DNA from: an uncultured Bacteroidota bacterium | GTDB lineage: Bacteria; Bacteroidota; Bacteroidia; Chitinophagales; Chitinophagaceae | NCBI GenBank assembly: GCA_903877645.1 | Contig: CAIRES010000044.1 | Span: 1 to 64,000, forward strand | Reading direction: 5' to 3' | DNA: 64,000 bases | In this document: piece by piece, positions 23,982 through 33,130 of the stretch | Numbering within the stretch: the stretch's first letter is position 1 | How the letters are laid out: each line of letters opens with the position of its first letter | Made by a program: the position numbers and the translations under genes | The notes under the pieces: model-generated | Told to the model about the DNA's origin: nothing | The model's database searches: none | What the model saw: only the letters and a program-made list of their open reading frames with translations

Positions 23982-25208
23982 CTATGCCAGCTTAGTCTTC
24001 AATCCTTCATTCAGTGCATCCAGGAATTCTTCAGTGTACAGGTAGTGTTCGCCATGGTTCACTTTGTTGCCATGCACGCATACTGCGAGGTCCTTGGTCA
24101 TCTTGCCGCTCTGTACTGTTTCTACGCACACTGCTTCCAGTGCGTGAGAGAAGTTGATGAGCTCCTGGTTATTGTCCAGCTTGCCACGGAAAGCAAGGCC
24201 TCTTGTCCATGCAAAAATAGATGCGATGGGGTTGGTAGAGGTCGGATTGCCTTTCTGGTGCTCGCGGTAGTGGCGGGTTACGGTGCCATGCGCTGCCTCA
24301 GCTTCCATAGTGTTGCCATCAGGGGTGATGAGTACGGAAGTCATCAGGCCCAGTGAGCCGAAGCCCTGTGCTACTGTATCGCTTTGCACATCGCCATCGT
24401 AGTTTTTACAAGCCCATACAAAGTTGCCGTTCCACTTCAGTGCGCTGGCCACCATGTCATCTATGAGGCGGTGCTCATAAGTGATCTTGTTCTTTTCAAA
24501 TTCAGCCTTGAATTCTTCGTTGTATATCTTCTCGAAGATGTCCTTGAAGCGACCGTCATATTTTTTAAGAATGGTGTTTTTGGTAGAGAGGTACAACGGC
24601 CATTGCTTAGACAGCGCCATGTTGAAGCAGGCGCGCGCAAAACCCATGATGGACTCATCGGTATTGTACATAGCCAGTGCCACGCCGTCGCTCTTGAAGT
24701 TGTATACCTCATGTTCTATGGTCTCTCCATTATCACCTTCAAATTTGATGGTGAGCTTGCCCTTGCCTTTTACCACGAAGTCGGTTGCACGGTACTGATC
24801 GCCGAATGCGTGGCGGCCTATGCAGATAGGAGCAGTCCAGTTAGGCACCAGGCGGGGGATGTTGTTCATCACGATCGGCTCGCGGAATACAGTGCCATCC
24901 AGTATGTTGCGGATGGTGCCGTTCGGGCTTTTCCACATCTGTTTCAGGTTGAATTCTTTTACGCGCTCTTCATCAGGGGTGATGGTGGCGCACTTGATAC
25001 CCACACCATATTGTTTGATGGCATTAGCCGAATCGATAGTTACCTGATCATTAGTAGCATCGCGATGGTCTACGCCCAGATCGTAGTATTTAATGTCTAT
25101 ATCAAGGTAAGGGAGGATGAGTTTTTCTTTAATGTACTTCCAGATGATGCGCGTCATTTCGTCGCCATCCAATTCTACAACGGGGTTTGCTACTTTGATC
25201 TTAGCCAT
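23982..25208 (-). CDS. icd: NADP-dependent isocitrate dehydrogenase
   Basis: Oxidises isocitrate to 2-oxoglutarate and CO2 in the TCA cycle, producing NADPH. The 408 residues belong to the homodimeric eukaryote-like subfamily: [10 protein letters not shown], the isocitrate site K-S-P-N-G-T-I-R-N, catalytic Tyr region G-R-H-A-F-G-D-Q-Y, the metal site I-D-D-M-V-A-S and the cofactor segment [11 protein letters not shown]. It lies about 1.2 kb from sucB, the next step of the cycle, but is separately transcribed. A -7 element and an inverted repeat lie upstream. Confidence 0.96.
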   Translation of the reverse strand: MAKIKVANPVVELDGDEMTRIIWKYIKEKLILPYLDIDIKYYDLGVDHRDATNDQVTIDSANAIKQYGVGIKCATITPDEERVKEFNLKQMWKSPNGTIRNILDGTVFREPIVMNNIPRLVPNWTAPICIGRHAFGDQYRATDFVVKGKGKLTIKFEGDNGETIEHEVYNFKSDGVALAMYNTDESIMGFARACFNMALSKQWPLYLSTKNTILKKYDGRFKDIFEKIYNEEFKAEFEKNKITYEHRLIDDMVASALKWNGNFVWACKNYDGDVQSDTVAQGFGSLGLMTSVLITPDGNTMEAEAAHGTVTRHYREHQKGNPTSTNPIASIFAWTRGLAFRGKLDNNQELINFSHALEAVCVETVQSGKMTKDLAVCVHGNKVNHGEHYLYTEEFLDALNEGLKTKLA

Positions 25209-25220
25209 GTGTATTAATAG

Positions 25221-25251
25221 TTTTGAGTGTTTTTTTGAACGCTCAAAAGTA
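25221..25251 (-). promoter_or_regulatory. Promoter and possible operator of icd
   Basis: TACTTTTG on the minus strand (25251-25244) matches TAnnTTTG and gives a leader of about 30 nt. Overlapping it, TTTTGAG (25221-25227) and CTCAAAA (25242-25248) form an inverted repeat that spans the -7 box and the expected start site, suited to a dimeric repressor. Only the symmetry is seen. Confidence 0.4.
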
Positions 25252-25299
25252 ATACGTTTTGTTTAAGATTTTATATAGATAAGAATGTATATGGGTTGG

Positions 25300-25694
25300 C
25301 TATTTTTGAGCGATTATCTGCTCTATTTCTTTTAAGAGGTTACGGGCAGACGAAAGAAGACTTACAAGTTCTTCTTTTTCAAAAACTACGTAATCATCAT
25401 AGTCCCCTGTTTGCCTTAAAGTGAAAATATCAGTATAAAAACTACCCGAAGTACTGCTCACAATCCCAGTTTGACAAAATGTAGTCCAAACATTTGTTTT
25501 GTCCCGGAATGTGTTTTGGATTGGATCTCTTTGCTCACCAACAAAGCGCTTACAGCATAAAAGCAGGCGTAATAGAGCCTGTTTACTGCGTTATTATAAA
25601 ACTGATTTTGAAGCAGGATACCAATTTCATTGAGTGTATCATTTGCCCGTTCCATTCTATGCTTTACCAGGTCATTTCTTTGCTAATCATTCAT
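25300..25694 (-). pseudogene. Decayed HEPN-domain toxin gene
   Basis: Reading from ATG 25694, which overlaps the MNT stop by 4 bp, gives M-N-D, a TAG (25685-25683), then Q-R-N-D-L-V-K-H-R-M-E-R-A-N-D-T-L-N-E-I-G, R-L-Y-Y-A-C-F-Y-A-V and G-L-H-F-V-K, all typical HEPN. At 25470-25472 one A is missing from an A-run. The frame then ends at a TGA, while the +1 frame continues with T-G-I-V-S-S, R-Q-T-G-D-Y-D-D-Y and E-K-E-E-L to a stop at 25300. One nonsense and one frameshift change make a working toxin unlikely; an internal start at 25655 would still be cut short. Confidence 0.8.
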
Positions 25695-26008
25695 AAAATA
25701 ATACCCTCCTTGGTCACATTCTCATAAAAAGGCGTAATCCTTGGGTTTATCTCCCATGTTTTTTTGGGAAAGAAAAATAGGCTGATCAGTTTCCCGGTTT
25801 CCAATTCTATATCAAAAACAGGTGAAATAACCTGCATCCTGTCATCGCATGTTATCTTCTCTTTATTTAGAAGCACCAACAGGTCTATATCAGAATCCTC
25901 GCGCTCATCGCCGCGGGCATAAGAGCCGTATAAGATCAGCGTGGCATCGGGCGCTGTTTCTTTTACAGATCTTTTTATACGCTCTAATATTTGAGCCTTG
26001 GTTTGCAC
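25691..26008 (-). CDS. MNT-type nucleotidyltransferase antitoxin
   Basis: 105 residues from GTG 26008; no ATG is available. The minimal nucleotidyltransferase motif G-S-Y-A-R-G (28-33) and D-S-D-I-D-L-L-V (39-46) is complete. In MNT/HEPN (type VII) systems this enzyme modifies and silences the HEPN ribonuclease. Here the HEPN partner downstream is broken, so the enzyme is orphaned. A promoter box ends four bases before the GTG, so the mRNA is probably leaderless. Confidence 0.85.
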   Translation of the reverse strand: MQTKAQILERIKRSVKETAPDATLILYGSYARGDEREDSDIDLLVLLNKEKITCDDRMQVISPVFDIELETGKLISLFFFPKKTWEINPRITPFYENVTKEGIIL

Positions 26009-26012
26009 GATA

Positions 26013-26040
26013 CAAATTTACTATATTCTTTTAATATCAA
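26013..26040 (-). promoter_or_regulatory. Promoter of the MNT gene, leaderless arrangement
   Basis: On the minus strand TTG (26040-26038), a 17-bp spacer and TAAATTTG (26020-26013) are followed by TATC and the GTG start. The -33 part overlaps the stop codon of the upstream gene. Confidence 0.55.
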
Positions 26041-27107
26041 TCTAACCTATCTATATAATTGAATAGACTCTTCCAACTGTAGTCTTTATTCTTCAAACTA
26101 ATCCCGTATGCTTTGTTTAGAGCATTGATAAACTGCGCCTTGTTTTTAATGGCGGCTGCAGGTTGGGCTGCAAATGAAACCCTCAGATGTTTTCTATCAA
26201 TATTGCCGACATTGAGGAAGCTATACATGTCATCATAGATGTTCAGCTTACCGGTATGCACTATACGCCATAGCCTTTTATCATCATCTGCGAGGCGGGT
26301 CATGTATAGTTCTTTGCTGCCTTTGAACAGGGCTATTTCCTTCAGGTACTTATCGCTGAGAGCCGCGTTGTAGCTATATTCCTTTTGTGCGTCCACAGGT
26401 TGCTCCAGCGTTACCGATCTATTAGTAACGGTAAGTATCCCTGATAAGGTATCCTTGTCATAAACCAGGTAGCCATCAAATGAGGCATTTTCCGCAGGGT
26501 TATCTGTACTATTGCTTTCTGCTTCAAAGATGACGTCATCGTAAAAAATATCGTAAAAATAAAAGGCATCAAAGTAGGGTATACTGTGCTGCCAAATGTG
26601 GTTGGTTGAATGATGCTTATTGATCTTCACCGGATCAACCTGATGTACTTTACTCTTGTTTATAGAGAGCCCGGAAGTATAATAGGGAAATGGTTGTTTT
26701 ATTGAAGGGCTATACCTATTTGGTACACCAGCAGGTATTGCCGGATTGCTTTTTGAATATGCGCTGTAACTACTGCCTGCTGTAGTGCTTGTTGCAAAAT
26801 TGTTATTCGCTGTTGTGTTGATAGAACCTGTTGCTTTATATGGGCTTTCAGTGTTCGTGTTACTGGCATGTGTAGTTCTCTCGGTAGCAACATTGGCCGC
26901 ATAATTCACAGGCTGCTTTGGTAATTCTATAGTTTGCCTCGGAGCAGAATTATTGCTGTAATTAGTTTCCGTTGCCTGCCTTGTAGTTGTTGTATTATTA
27001 TTTGGCGCAGCCGCGTAACTTTCACCGCTTATCTTGTTTATCTGTGCAGTAGCGGCTGCTGTACAAAAGCAGCAAATGAAAGCAGTAATGTAACTTAGCT
27101 GTTTCAT
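26037..27107 (-). CDS. Exported protein, Asn/Thr/Ser-rich, paralogue of its neighbour
   Basis: 356 residues with a signal peptide ending near TATAQ. Residues about 25-150 are low-complexity and rich in Asn, Thr, Ser and Ala. The C-terminal 150 residues are an ordered domain shared with the upstream gene: F-D-G-Y-L-V-Y-D-K-D-T-L-S-G-I-L, R-L-W-R-I-V-H-T-G-K-L-N-I-Y-D and D-Y-S-W-K-S-L-F-N-Y-I-D-R-L-D. I do not recognise the domain. The pair is a tandem duplication, 65 bp apart, whose N-terminal parts have diverged fully. Confidence 0.65.
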   Translation of the reverse strand: MKQLSYITAFICCFCTAAATAQINKISGESYAAAPNNNTTTTRQATETNYSNNSAPRQTIELPKQPVNYAANVATERTTHASNTNTESPYKATGSINTTANNNFATSTTAGSSYSAYSKSNPAIPAGVPNRYSPSIKQPFPYYTSGLSINKSKVHQVDPVKINKHHSTNHIWQHSIPYFDAFYFYDIFYDDVIFEAESNSTDNPAENASFDGYLVYDKDTLSGILTVTNRSVTLEQPVDAQKEYSYNAALSDKYLKEIALFKGSKELYMTRLADDDKRLWRIVHTGKLNIYDDMYSFLNVGNIDRKHLRVSFAAQPAAAIKNKAQFINALNKAYGISLKNKDYSWKSLFNYIDRLD

Positions 27108-27172
27108 AGTGTGGTTTTTATAAAATTACAACATAAGTCATGCAACCCGATCCTTTCAGAATGTTAAAACGG

Positions 27173-28288
27173 CTAATCCAGCTTATCGATATAGATCAGA
27201 AGTACTTTCCACGAAAATTTATTAGGCTCAAGATTGCTGCCATAGGCCCTGTTCACGTATTCCGTTAGTTTACGCTTGGCATCACTCACTGAGTGTGTAT
27301 ATAAAGCTTCCGACTGGCCATTATACTCTACTTTAATGCTCTTCATGTCCACATCATCAGGGGCATAAAGAAATCCACGGCGCTTATCATAGATGTTCAG
27401 CTTGCCTTCGTGTACTACCCGCCACAGATTTTTTTTGTCGCCGGGTAGGCGCACAAGATTCAGTTGGTTATTGCTGCTGTCCGACTCATATACCGTGATA
27501 TAAGTAAGCCCTGCTTTTTTCATCTTGAAGGAGTAATCATAGTGCTTGCCTGAATCAACATTATCAATCTCTACTTTGTTTTTCTCCAGGGTCACTATAC
27601 CGGGTATGGTATCATGTTCGTATACCACAAAACCCTGCATCTCAAAACCCTCCAACTCATTGCTGTTTTCAGAATAGTTGTTGTTATCACTACTGCCACC
27701 ACCATATCCACCGCCACCATACCCCATGCCGCCATAGCCATAATGCGGGCTGTAAAAGAAGCTGGTACCGAAACTCCACATATAGTAGTTAGGGTAACCA
27801 TAAAAAGGGGAGTAGCCGTAATAGCCGTAATATCCATAAGGATGGTAATAACCCCAGTGGTCCTGGCCATGGTAGGGATTTGAATAACCTGCACTGGTGG
27901 TAGTGCCTATTGCGCGCGGCCCCCCTATTCTTGTATTCCTTAATGGTGTCCTGAAACCGGGAATGGTGGTTACTTGTGTTACTTTTTGAGCAGACCTGGG
28001 AGGTGTAGTCCTATTCGTGCTACGTTGCGGGGCATTTGAAAATGAGCCACCGCGGAACATTGGCTGCTGTGTATTATTGCGAGAGGGTGAATGCTGGACA
28101 TTATTCCCCCGCGATACATTGCCTCCTCCGAAACTGCTGCGTCCGGCAGCACGATGGCTTCCTCCGCCACTACTATGTCCACCACCACTATGATGACCTC
28201 CACCGCCATGTCCGCCGCGGCCCTGGGCCGATGAGATGGTAGCTAATAGCAAAAACGGGAATACCAATAGAGGTAATATCTTCTTCAT
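27173..28288 (-). CDS. Exported protein, Gly/His/Tyr-rich, paralogue of its neighbour
   Basis: 371 residues from ATG 28288, where the signal peptide starts (cleavage near ISSAQ). After it come a Gly/His/Ser-rich stretch (repeated G-G-G-H-H-S type) and a Tyr/Gly-rich stretch (Y-G-Y-Y-G-Y, G-M-G-Y-G-G-G-G-Y). The C-terminal domain matches the downstream gene: F-V-V-Y-E-H-D-T-I-P-G-I-V, L-W-R-V-V-H-E-G-K-L-N-I-Y-D and F-S-W-K-V-L-L-I-Y-I-D-K-L-D. The His-rich part could bind metal, but nothing proves it. A role in the envelope is likely. Confidence 0.65.
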   Translation of the reverse strand: MKKILPLLVFPFLLLATISSAQGRGGHGGGGHHSGGGHSSGGGSHRAAGRSSFGGGNVSRGNNVQHSPSRNNTQQPMFRGGSFSNAPQRSTNRTTPPRSAQKVTQVTTIPGFRTPLRNTRIGGPRAIGTTTSAGYSNPYHGQDHWGYYHPYGYYGYYGYSPFYGYPNYYMWSFGTSFFYSPHYGYGGMGYGGGGYGGGSSDNNNYSENSNELEGFEMQGFVVYEHDTIPGIVTLEKNKVEIDNVDSGKHYDYSFKMKKAGLTYITVYESDSSNNQLNLVRLPGDKKNLWRVVHEGKLNIYDKRRGFLYAPDDVDMKSIKVEYNGQSEALYTHSVSDAKRKLTEYVNRAYGSNLEPNKFSWKVLLIYIDKLD

Positions 28289-28391
28289 AATAAATTTTGA
28301 AAAATAATATGGCATCAAAAAGAATACCAAATATCACTATTTAAGTTATAATTACCATTCTTTTTTGAATTTTTCTTTAGCTTGCCGCCTC

Positions 28392-30425
28392 ATGCAGTGG
28401 ATTTTTTGGTTAATAGCAGTTATTCTATCGGCTGCGGCGGGTTATTGGGTGTATCGGGCAGATAAGCGGCGGCAGGTGCCTTATCCCTGGCTTACCTCAT
28501 TATTGCGCACATTGGTGGTGTTTTTCACCCTATTGTTATTGTTAGTGCCGGTCATCACTATCACAAAGAATGTGACCGAGAAGCCCATTGTGTTGCTGCT
28601 GCAGGATAATTCCCGTTCTATAGCCAATGCGCTGGGCAACGACTCTGCCGCGTACCGCAAAAACATCAACGACCTTACCACCCGCTTATCAACTCAGTAC
28701 AAAGTAGTGCAATGGGGTTTTGGCAATACTGTGCAGGCCGATAGCCCGTTCCTTTACCGCCAGGCGGCTACAGATATTTCTGCGGCCCTTGCCAGGGCGC
28801 AGGAGTACTACGGGCTGCAAAACCTGGGTGCTGTGATTCTTGCTACTGACGGCCGCTACAACCAGGGCGCAAATCCACTGTATCAGGATTTATCGCTTCA
28901 CAGCGCCATGTATACCGTAGGCATAGGCGATAGCACTGCGCAAAAGGATATACGCATATCTGCTGTGTATGGCAATAAGACCGCTACGCTCAACAGTACC
29001 TTCGAGATACGGGCTGATGTTATTGCCGATCTATGCAAAGGTTACAACAACAGTGTTTCTATTAAAGAGGGAGAAGAAACAATATCCTCTGTACCGCTTG
29101 CTGTAAATGCCGACAGGTACGACCGTGCTGTTTCTTTTTCTGTAAAGGCAGCAAAAGCAGGCCTGCACCACTATACCATCAGTATACCGGAGACAGACGG
29201 CGAAAAAAATGTGGCCAACAACCGCAAAGATATTTTTGTGGATGTAGTTGATGAGAAGAAGAATATCCTCATTGTGTCTGCTTCGCCGCACCCGGATGTT
29301 AATGCTATTAAAGAAGCACTCAGTGGGTTGGAGACGTACCGGGTGTCAGTGGTGTCTGCCGATAACTTCCCCACATCGCTCAGCAGCTACAATGTCATTA
29401 TTCTGCATGGCCTGCCTTCAGTGCGCAGTAAGGTAGCGGCCAATCTCATAGCTGCCCGCAAGCCCATCTGGCTCATACTCACCGGCCAGTCGGATATGTC
29501 GGCAGTTAATGGCCTCAGTGGGCTTACACATATTACTGTTACACCGTCACCTGCGCATGATGTATTGCCCGTTTACAATACAGCGTTCAGCTCGTTCCTA
29601 TTGCCTCAGCAAATATTATCGGTAACAGATAAACTACCCCCTCTTTCTGTAAGTACAAATGATGTTACGGTAGCGCCGGGTGCAGGGATTTTATTCACGC
29701 AAAAAAGCGGCAGCCCCAAACCGTTATGGATATTGGAGCAGGGTAGTGTGCCATCGGCTATGCTGGCCGGCGAAGGCCTTTGGCGCTGGAGGCTGTACGA
29801 ATTTCGCAATTTCGCCGATCATAGCGTTGTGGACGAAAGTATCCGCCAAACAGTTGCTTTCCTGTCCGCAAATAATAACGAAAAGCCATTTAGCGTAGCG
29901 CTACCCAAGTATGTGTGGAGCGACCAGGAGTCTGTATCGCTCAATGCCTATTTGCTTAATGCCAATAACGAACAGGTAAATACACCCGAGGTGCAGCTCA
30001 CCATTTCTGACAGCGCAGGACGCAAGCAGAACTTTTCTTTCGAACGTTCGGGTAGCGCTTATGGTCTGAACATAGGGATATGGGCAGGCGGTACCTACAC
30101 CTACACGGCACATACTACTTATAACGACAAGCAATATGCTGCCTCGGGTAGTTTTGTGGTAGAGAGTATGCCGCTGGAACTGATGCAAAGCGGAGCGGAT
30201 TATCCGCTGCTCTATAGTCTTGCCAAAAAATACAATGGTGGTTTCGTGCCTTCAAAAAATGTTGCATCACTGTACGATAGTATCAGCCACAATGAGCGCG
30301 TGAAGCCCTTGATACAAACGGATACAGAAACAGTGCCGCTTGTAGATCGTAAGTGGTATTTCTTCATTATCCTGCTGCTGGCGGTAGGCGAGTGGCTGCT
30401 CCGGAAGTATTGGCTGGCGCAATAA
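28392..30425 (+). CDS. Membrane protein with vWA-like and Ig-like regions
   Basis: 677 residues from ATG 28392. Two N-terminal membrane helices (about 3-22 and 38-57) and a C-terminal one (about 655-672) frame a large periplasmic part. Residues about 65-185 resemble a von Willebrand A domain (V-L-L-L-Q-D-N-S-R-S-I, then L-A-T-D-G-R-Y-N-Q-G-A-N-P), with a MIDAS-like D-x-S-x-S written D-N-S-R-S. A later stretch reads like a glutamine-amidotransferase-like fold (I-L-I-V-S-A-S-P-H-P-D) without a catalytic Cys. The layout is close to BatA-neighbour proteins of Bacteroidota; function unknown. Confidence 0.65.
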   Translation: MQWIFWLIAVILSAAAGYWVYRADKRRQVPYPWLTSLLRTLVVFFTLLLLLVPVITITKNVTEKPIVLLLQDNSRSIANALGNDSAAYRKNINDLTTRLSTQYKVVQWGFGNTVQADSPFLYRQAATDISAALARAQEYYGLQNLGAVILATDGRYNQGANPLYQDLSLHSAMYTVGIGDSTAQKDIRISAVYGNKTATLNSTFEIRADVIADLCKGYNNSVSIKEGEETISSVPLAVNADRYDRAVSFSVKAAKAGLHHYTISIPETDGEKNVANNRKDIFVDVVDEKKNILIVSASPHPDVNAIKEALSGLETYRVSVVSADNFPTSLSSYNVIILHGLPSVRSKVAANLIAARKPIWLILTGQSDMSAVNGLSGLTHITVTPSPAHDVLPVYNTAFSSFLLPQQILSVTDKLPPLSVSTNDVTVAPGAGILFTQKSGSPKPLWILEQGSVPSAMLAGEGLWRWRLYEFRNFADHSVVDESIRQTVAFLSANNNEKPFSVALPKYVWSDQESVSLNAYLLNANNEQVNTPEVQLTISDSAGRKQNFSFERSGSAYGLNIGIWAGGTYTYTAHTTYNDKQYAASGSFVVESMPLELMQSGADYPLLYSLAKKYNGGFVPSKNVASLYDSISHNERVKPLIQTDTETVPLVDRKWYFFIILLLAVGEWLLRKYWLAQ

Positions 30426-30429
30426 CCGG

Positions 30430-31302
30430 TCAAAATTGTTGGTCCCGAACCTTTATTTTTCTTGCACTTTTCAGTCGTTCTGCTACAAATTGTGCATCCC
30501 TGATGTAGATCGTATTGGCATCGCTGAAGGATGCTCTTGCGGACAATGTTCTGGCAAACGGATCGTAGTCAAACGGCGCAAAGCCATGGCTCACCAGTTT
30601 GTTGTGTATTTGCAGCTCATCATATCCATACCTGCCGCCGGAGCCGTTTAATTCTATGATGATCGCTTTCAGTGATTGATTTTGCAGGACATTATCTGCA
30701 CCATTCAGTACCTCAGTCTCAAAGCCTTCTACATCTATTTTTAGTAAAATGGGGTTGCTTTGTTTTAGTATGTTGTCCAGCGTATCCACGGGTACATCTA
30801 TAGTGTCTGTTTCCTGGTCAGTGGCTACATGGTTCACTGTATCAAACGACTTCGTGAATCGCAATACACCGGGCTTATTGCCCAATGCAATATTCATTGG
30901 CAGTGTGAGGTCGGCTATCTTGTTGAGGTCTATGTTATTTGTCAGTCTTTTGAATGTTGCAGGTACCGGCTCTACAGAAATGGTGTGTGCCCCGATCTCG
31001 GCTGTGGCAAGTATGGTATAGCTGCCTATATTCGCCCCTATATCCACAAACAGGTCGCCCGGCTTTAGCAGGTGCAGCAGGAATCCCATATCATAAAACT
31101 CATGCAGCCCGCAATATACATTGCCTGTGGCCCCTGTTTCGCCCTTAGATACATATAGCTTACTTTTTTCTGTAAAGGCATGTACAAATGGGGCTTTACT
31201 GATGCGCGCCCTAAACTGCCATTGTACAAAACGCACCAATGCGCCGAGTTTGTTGCTTTTATTGAGGGGGTGCGAAGTAATGAATTTTAAGGTGTTGATC
31301 AT
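30430..31302 (-). CDS. FkbM-family methyltransferase
   Basis: 290 residues with the SAM-binding motif V-D-I-G-A-N-I-G-S-Y-T, then V-E-P-V-P-A-T-F, L-K-I-D-V-E-G-F-E-T-E-V-L and I-I-I-E-L-N. These are the motif set of FkbM enzymes, which O-methylate sugars or polyketide-like acceptors. No membrane segments. It opens a region of polysaccharide genes, so a sugar acceptor is likely. It ends 4 bp from the stop of the convergent vWA-like gene. Confidence 0.85.
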   Translation of the reverse strand: MINTLKFITSHPLNKSNKLGALVRFVQWQFRARISKAPFVHAFTEKSKLYVSKGETGATGNVYCGLHEFYDMGFLLHLLKPGDLFVDIGANIGSYTILATAEIGAHTISVEPVPATFKRLTNNIDLNKIADLTLPMNIALGNKPGVLRFTKSFDTVNHVATDQETDTIDVPVDTLDNILKQSNPILLKIDVEGFETEVLNGADNVLQNQSLKAIIIELNGSGGRYGYDELQIHNKLVSHGFAPFDYDPFARTLSARASFSDANTIYIRDAQFVAERLKSARKIKVRDQQF

Positions 31303-31352
31303 AGCCGGTACATTCCTTTCCGGAACGAAGATAAGAGATAAACAAACTTCAG

Positions 31353-31360
31353 TACATTTG
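31353..31360 (+). promoter_or_regulatory. -7 element of the DUF5683 gene
   Basis: TACATTTG matches TAnnTTTG. The expected start is about 15 nt before the GTG at 31381. No -33 box of good quality is visible. Confidence 0.45.
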
Positions 31361-31380
31361 TGTCTTCATTTTAAATATTT

Positions 31381-31974
31381 GTGCTGAAAACATCACTTGC
31401 AGGATTTATTTTTATTTGCATAACAACGGCCGGTGCTCTATTTGCGTCACTGCCGGGTTACGCACAGTCTTCAGGCCATGATTCTACCGGCGCAGTATCG
31501 CAGGCAAATGTCGATACCGTTGTTAAGGCACACCCTTACCAGCCCAATCCTAAAAAAGCCGGGCTGTACTCAGCAATCGTACCTGGCCTGGGGCAGGCAT
31601 ATAATCATGAATACTGGAAGATACCGGTGATCTATGTGGGTATAGGGGTAGCAGGCTACTTTATTGCGGATAATCTCAACAATTACCAGTCTTATCGCAA
31701 GGCGTATATCAGCCGCATCAATAACCCTAACCCTACAGATAAATATGTAAATATTTACACCACCGCCCAGCTATCACAATTGCAGAACGACTATAACAAG
31801 TACCTTGATCTTACGGTGATGTTCACTAGCCTGGGCTATGTATTGCAGATATTAGATGCGGTTACATCTGCCCACCTTAAGAATTTTGATATTTCGCGCG
31901 ATATCTCCCTGCACATGATGCCTGTGGCTACGCCTAATTATGTAGGTTTTGGCCTGGTAGCCAATTTCAAATAA
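31381..31974 (+). CDS. DUF5683 membrane protein
   Basis: 197 residues from a GTG start. A signal-like N-terminus ends near PGYAQ; then K-K-A-G-L-Y-S-A-I-V-P-G-L-G-Q-A-Y-N, the DUF5683 mark, and two further hydrophobic stretches (V-I-Y-V-G-I-G-V-A-G-Y-F-I-A and a later one near L-D-L-T-V-M-F-T-S-L-G-Y). The family is restricted mainly to Bacteroidota and has no known function. Confidence 0.75.
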   Translation: MLKTSLAGFIFICITTAGALFASLPGYAQSSGHDSTGAVSQANVDTVVKAHPYQPNPKKAGLYSAIVPGLGQAYNHEYWKIPVIYVGIGVAGYFIADNLNNYQSYRKAYISRINNPNPTDKYVNIYTTAQLSQLQNDYNKYLDLTVMFTSLGYVLQILDAVTSAHLKNFDISRDISLHMMPVATPNYVGFGLVANFK

Positions 31975-31984
31975 AGTCTATCGC

Positions 31985-33010
31985 CTACAGGTAGCTGATC
32001 ACAGTTTTTGCCCGTTCATCCAGCGAGTGTTCCCTGAGCGCCCTGATGTATCCGGATAGCCGTATCTGCTCGCGCAGGCCGCTCTTCTCCAGGAAATAAC
32101 TTACTTTTTGCACCAGTTCTTCCGGTCCGTCAAAAAATCCGGCTTCTTCATTCTCTTTAAAATACAATACCGATTCTTCATTACGCTCATGCAGCAGGAA
32201 GCCAAAGGAGCCGGGGATGTGGAAAGTGCGCGAAGTGATCAGATCGCCGGAAGATGCGCCCGAAACACGCTCTGAAAGTATGCCAAGGTTGATCCTGGAG
32301 CATTGTATGGCAATGGCATACAGGTCGCCTACCACAGGTGCGTGTTGTATAGAGGTCTTGAGTTCGGGTGAATTGGCTTTGTGCCATTGTTCGCCCCATA
32401 TGCGCAGGTCTATGTCCGGCAGCGCCTTTTTCAGCGCGGTAAGCCATTCCTCTTTTTTGGGCGACCATGTACCTATGAACGAGGCATCACAGCCATAGTT
32501 CTTCTTGTCTTCCTCAGTCAGCGGTAATTGTCTGTGTATCTGCGGGTCGAAGCCATGCGGGATAAAATGTGCATTCTTTACGCCAAAGTGTTGCCGCATA
32601 TCAGTAATGCCGAATGTCTTGGTCGTAAATACCTGGTCGTATAGCGGCATACATTTCGGGATATTGGCCCCATGTGCGGTCATACTCACATCCGGATAAA
32701 ATAACGCCAGTTTGCAATGATGCTGCCAGGTATATTGTAATGTTTCCGGAAGCACAAACGCGCCTTTGTACACAAAAAGTATGTGCGGGTGGAATACCTT
32801 TATTTTTCGTTTGATCGCCTCATTGAATTCAATGACTTGCCTTGGGCGTATAAAACGCTCATATACCTTAGTGAGTTTATTCTTGCTTTGCAGGCTGATG
32901 TAATAAAATTCATCCAGCACTTCTATCAGGCAGCCCTGCCTGCTCATGGCCATGAACAGCCCGCCTGCATTGCTTCCTCTCCATAACGGCCCTATGGCAA
33001 GTATCTTCAT
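31985..33010 (-). CDS. CgeB-like glycosyltransferase
   Basis: 341 residues from ATG 33010, which begins the Rossmann strand M-K-I-L-A-I-G-P-L-W; a TTG 14 codons upstream is the longer choice. It has the two-domain GT-B pattern of CgeB-type proteins: N-terminal strands, Y-D-Q-V-F-T-T-K, H-F-I-P-H-G-F-D-P, D-A-S-F-I-G-T-W-S and a C-terminal acceptor part with R-T-F-H-I-P-G-S-F-G-F-L-L-H. It likely adds a sugar to a surface polymer or glycan. The donor is unknown. Confidence 0.75.
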   Translation of the reverse strand: MKILAIGPLWRGSNAGGLFMAMSRQGCLIEVLDEFYYISLQSKNKLTKVYERFIRPRQVIEFNEAIKRKIKVFHPHILFVYKGAFVLPETLQYTWQHHCKLALFYPDVSMTAHGANIPKCMPLYDQVFTTKTFGITDMRQHFGVKNAHFIPHGFDPQIHRQLPLTEEDKKNYGCDASFIGTWSPKKEEWLTALKKALPDIDLRIWGEQWHKANSPELKTSIQHAPVVGDLYAIAIQCSRINLGILSERVSGASSGDLITSRTFHIPGSFGFLLHERNEESVLYFKENEEAGFFDGPEELVQKVSYFLEKSGLREQIRLSGYIRALREHSLDERAKTVISYL

Positions 33011-33063
33011 TGAGTAGGTAATATGTGCGTGAAGATAATAACCTTCATTCAAACAATCGAAAA

Positions 33064-33095
33064 TTGATCAAACACTTCCTTTTTGATTACTTTTG
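33064..33095 (+). promoter_or_regulatory. Promoter of the acyltransferase gene
   Basis: TTG (33064-33066), a 21-bp spacer and TACTTTTG (33088-33095) match the -33/-7 pattern. The leader would be about 30 nt to the ATG at 33131. Confidence 0.5.
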
Positions 33096-33130
33096 TTTGA
33101 TACCTCAAAAGAAAACCGTCGCACAAAAAA

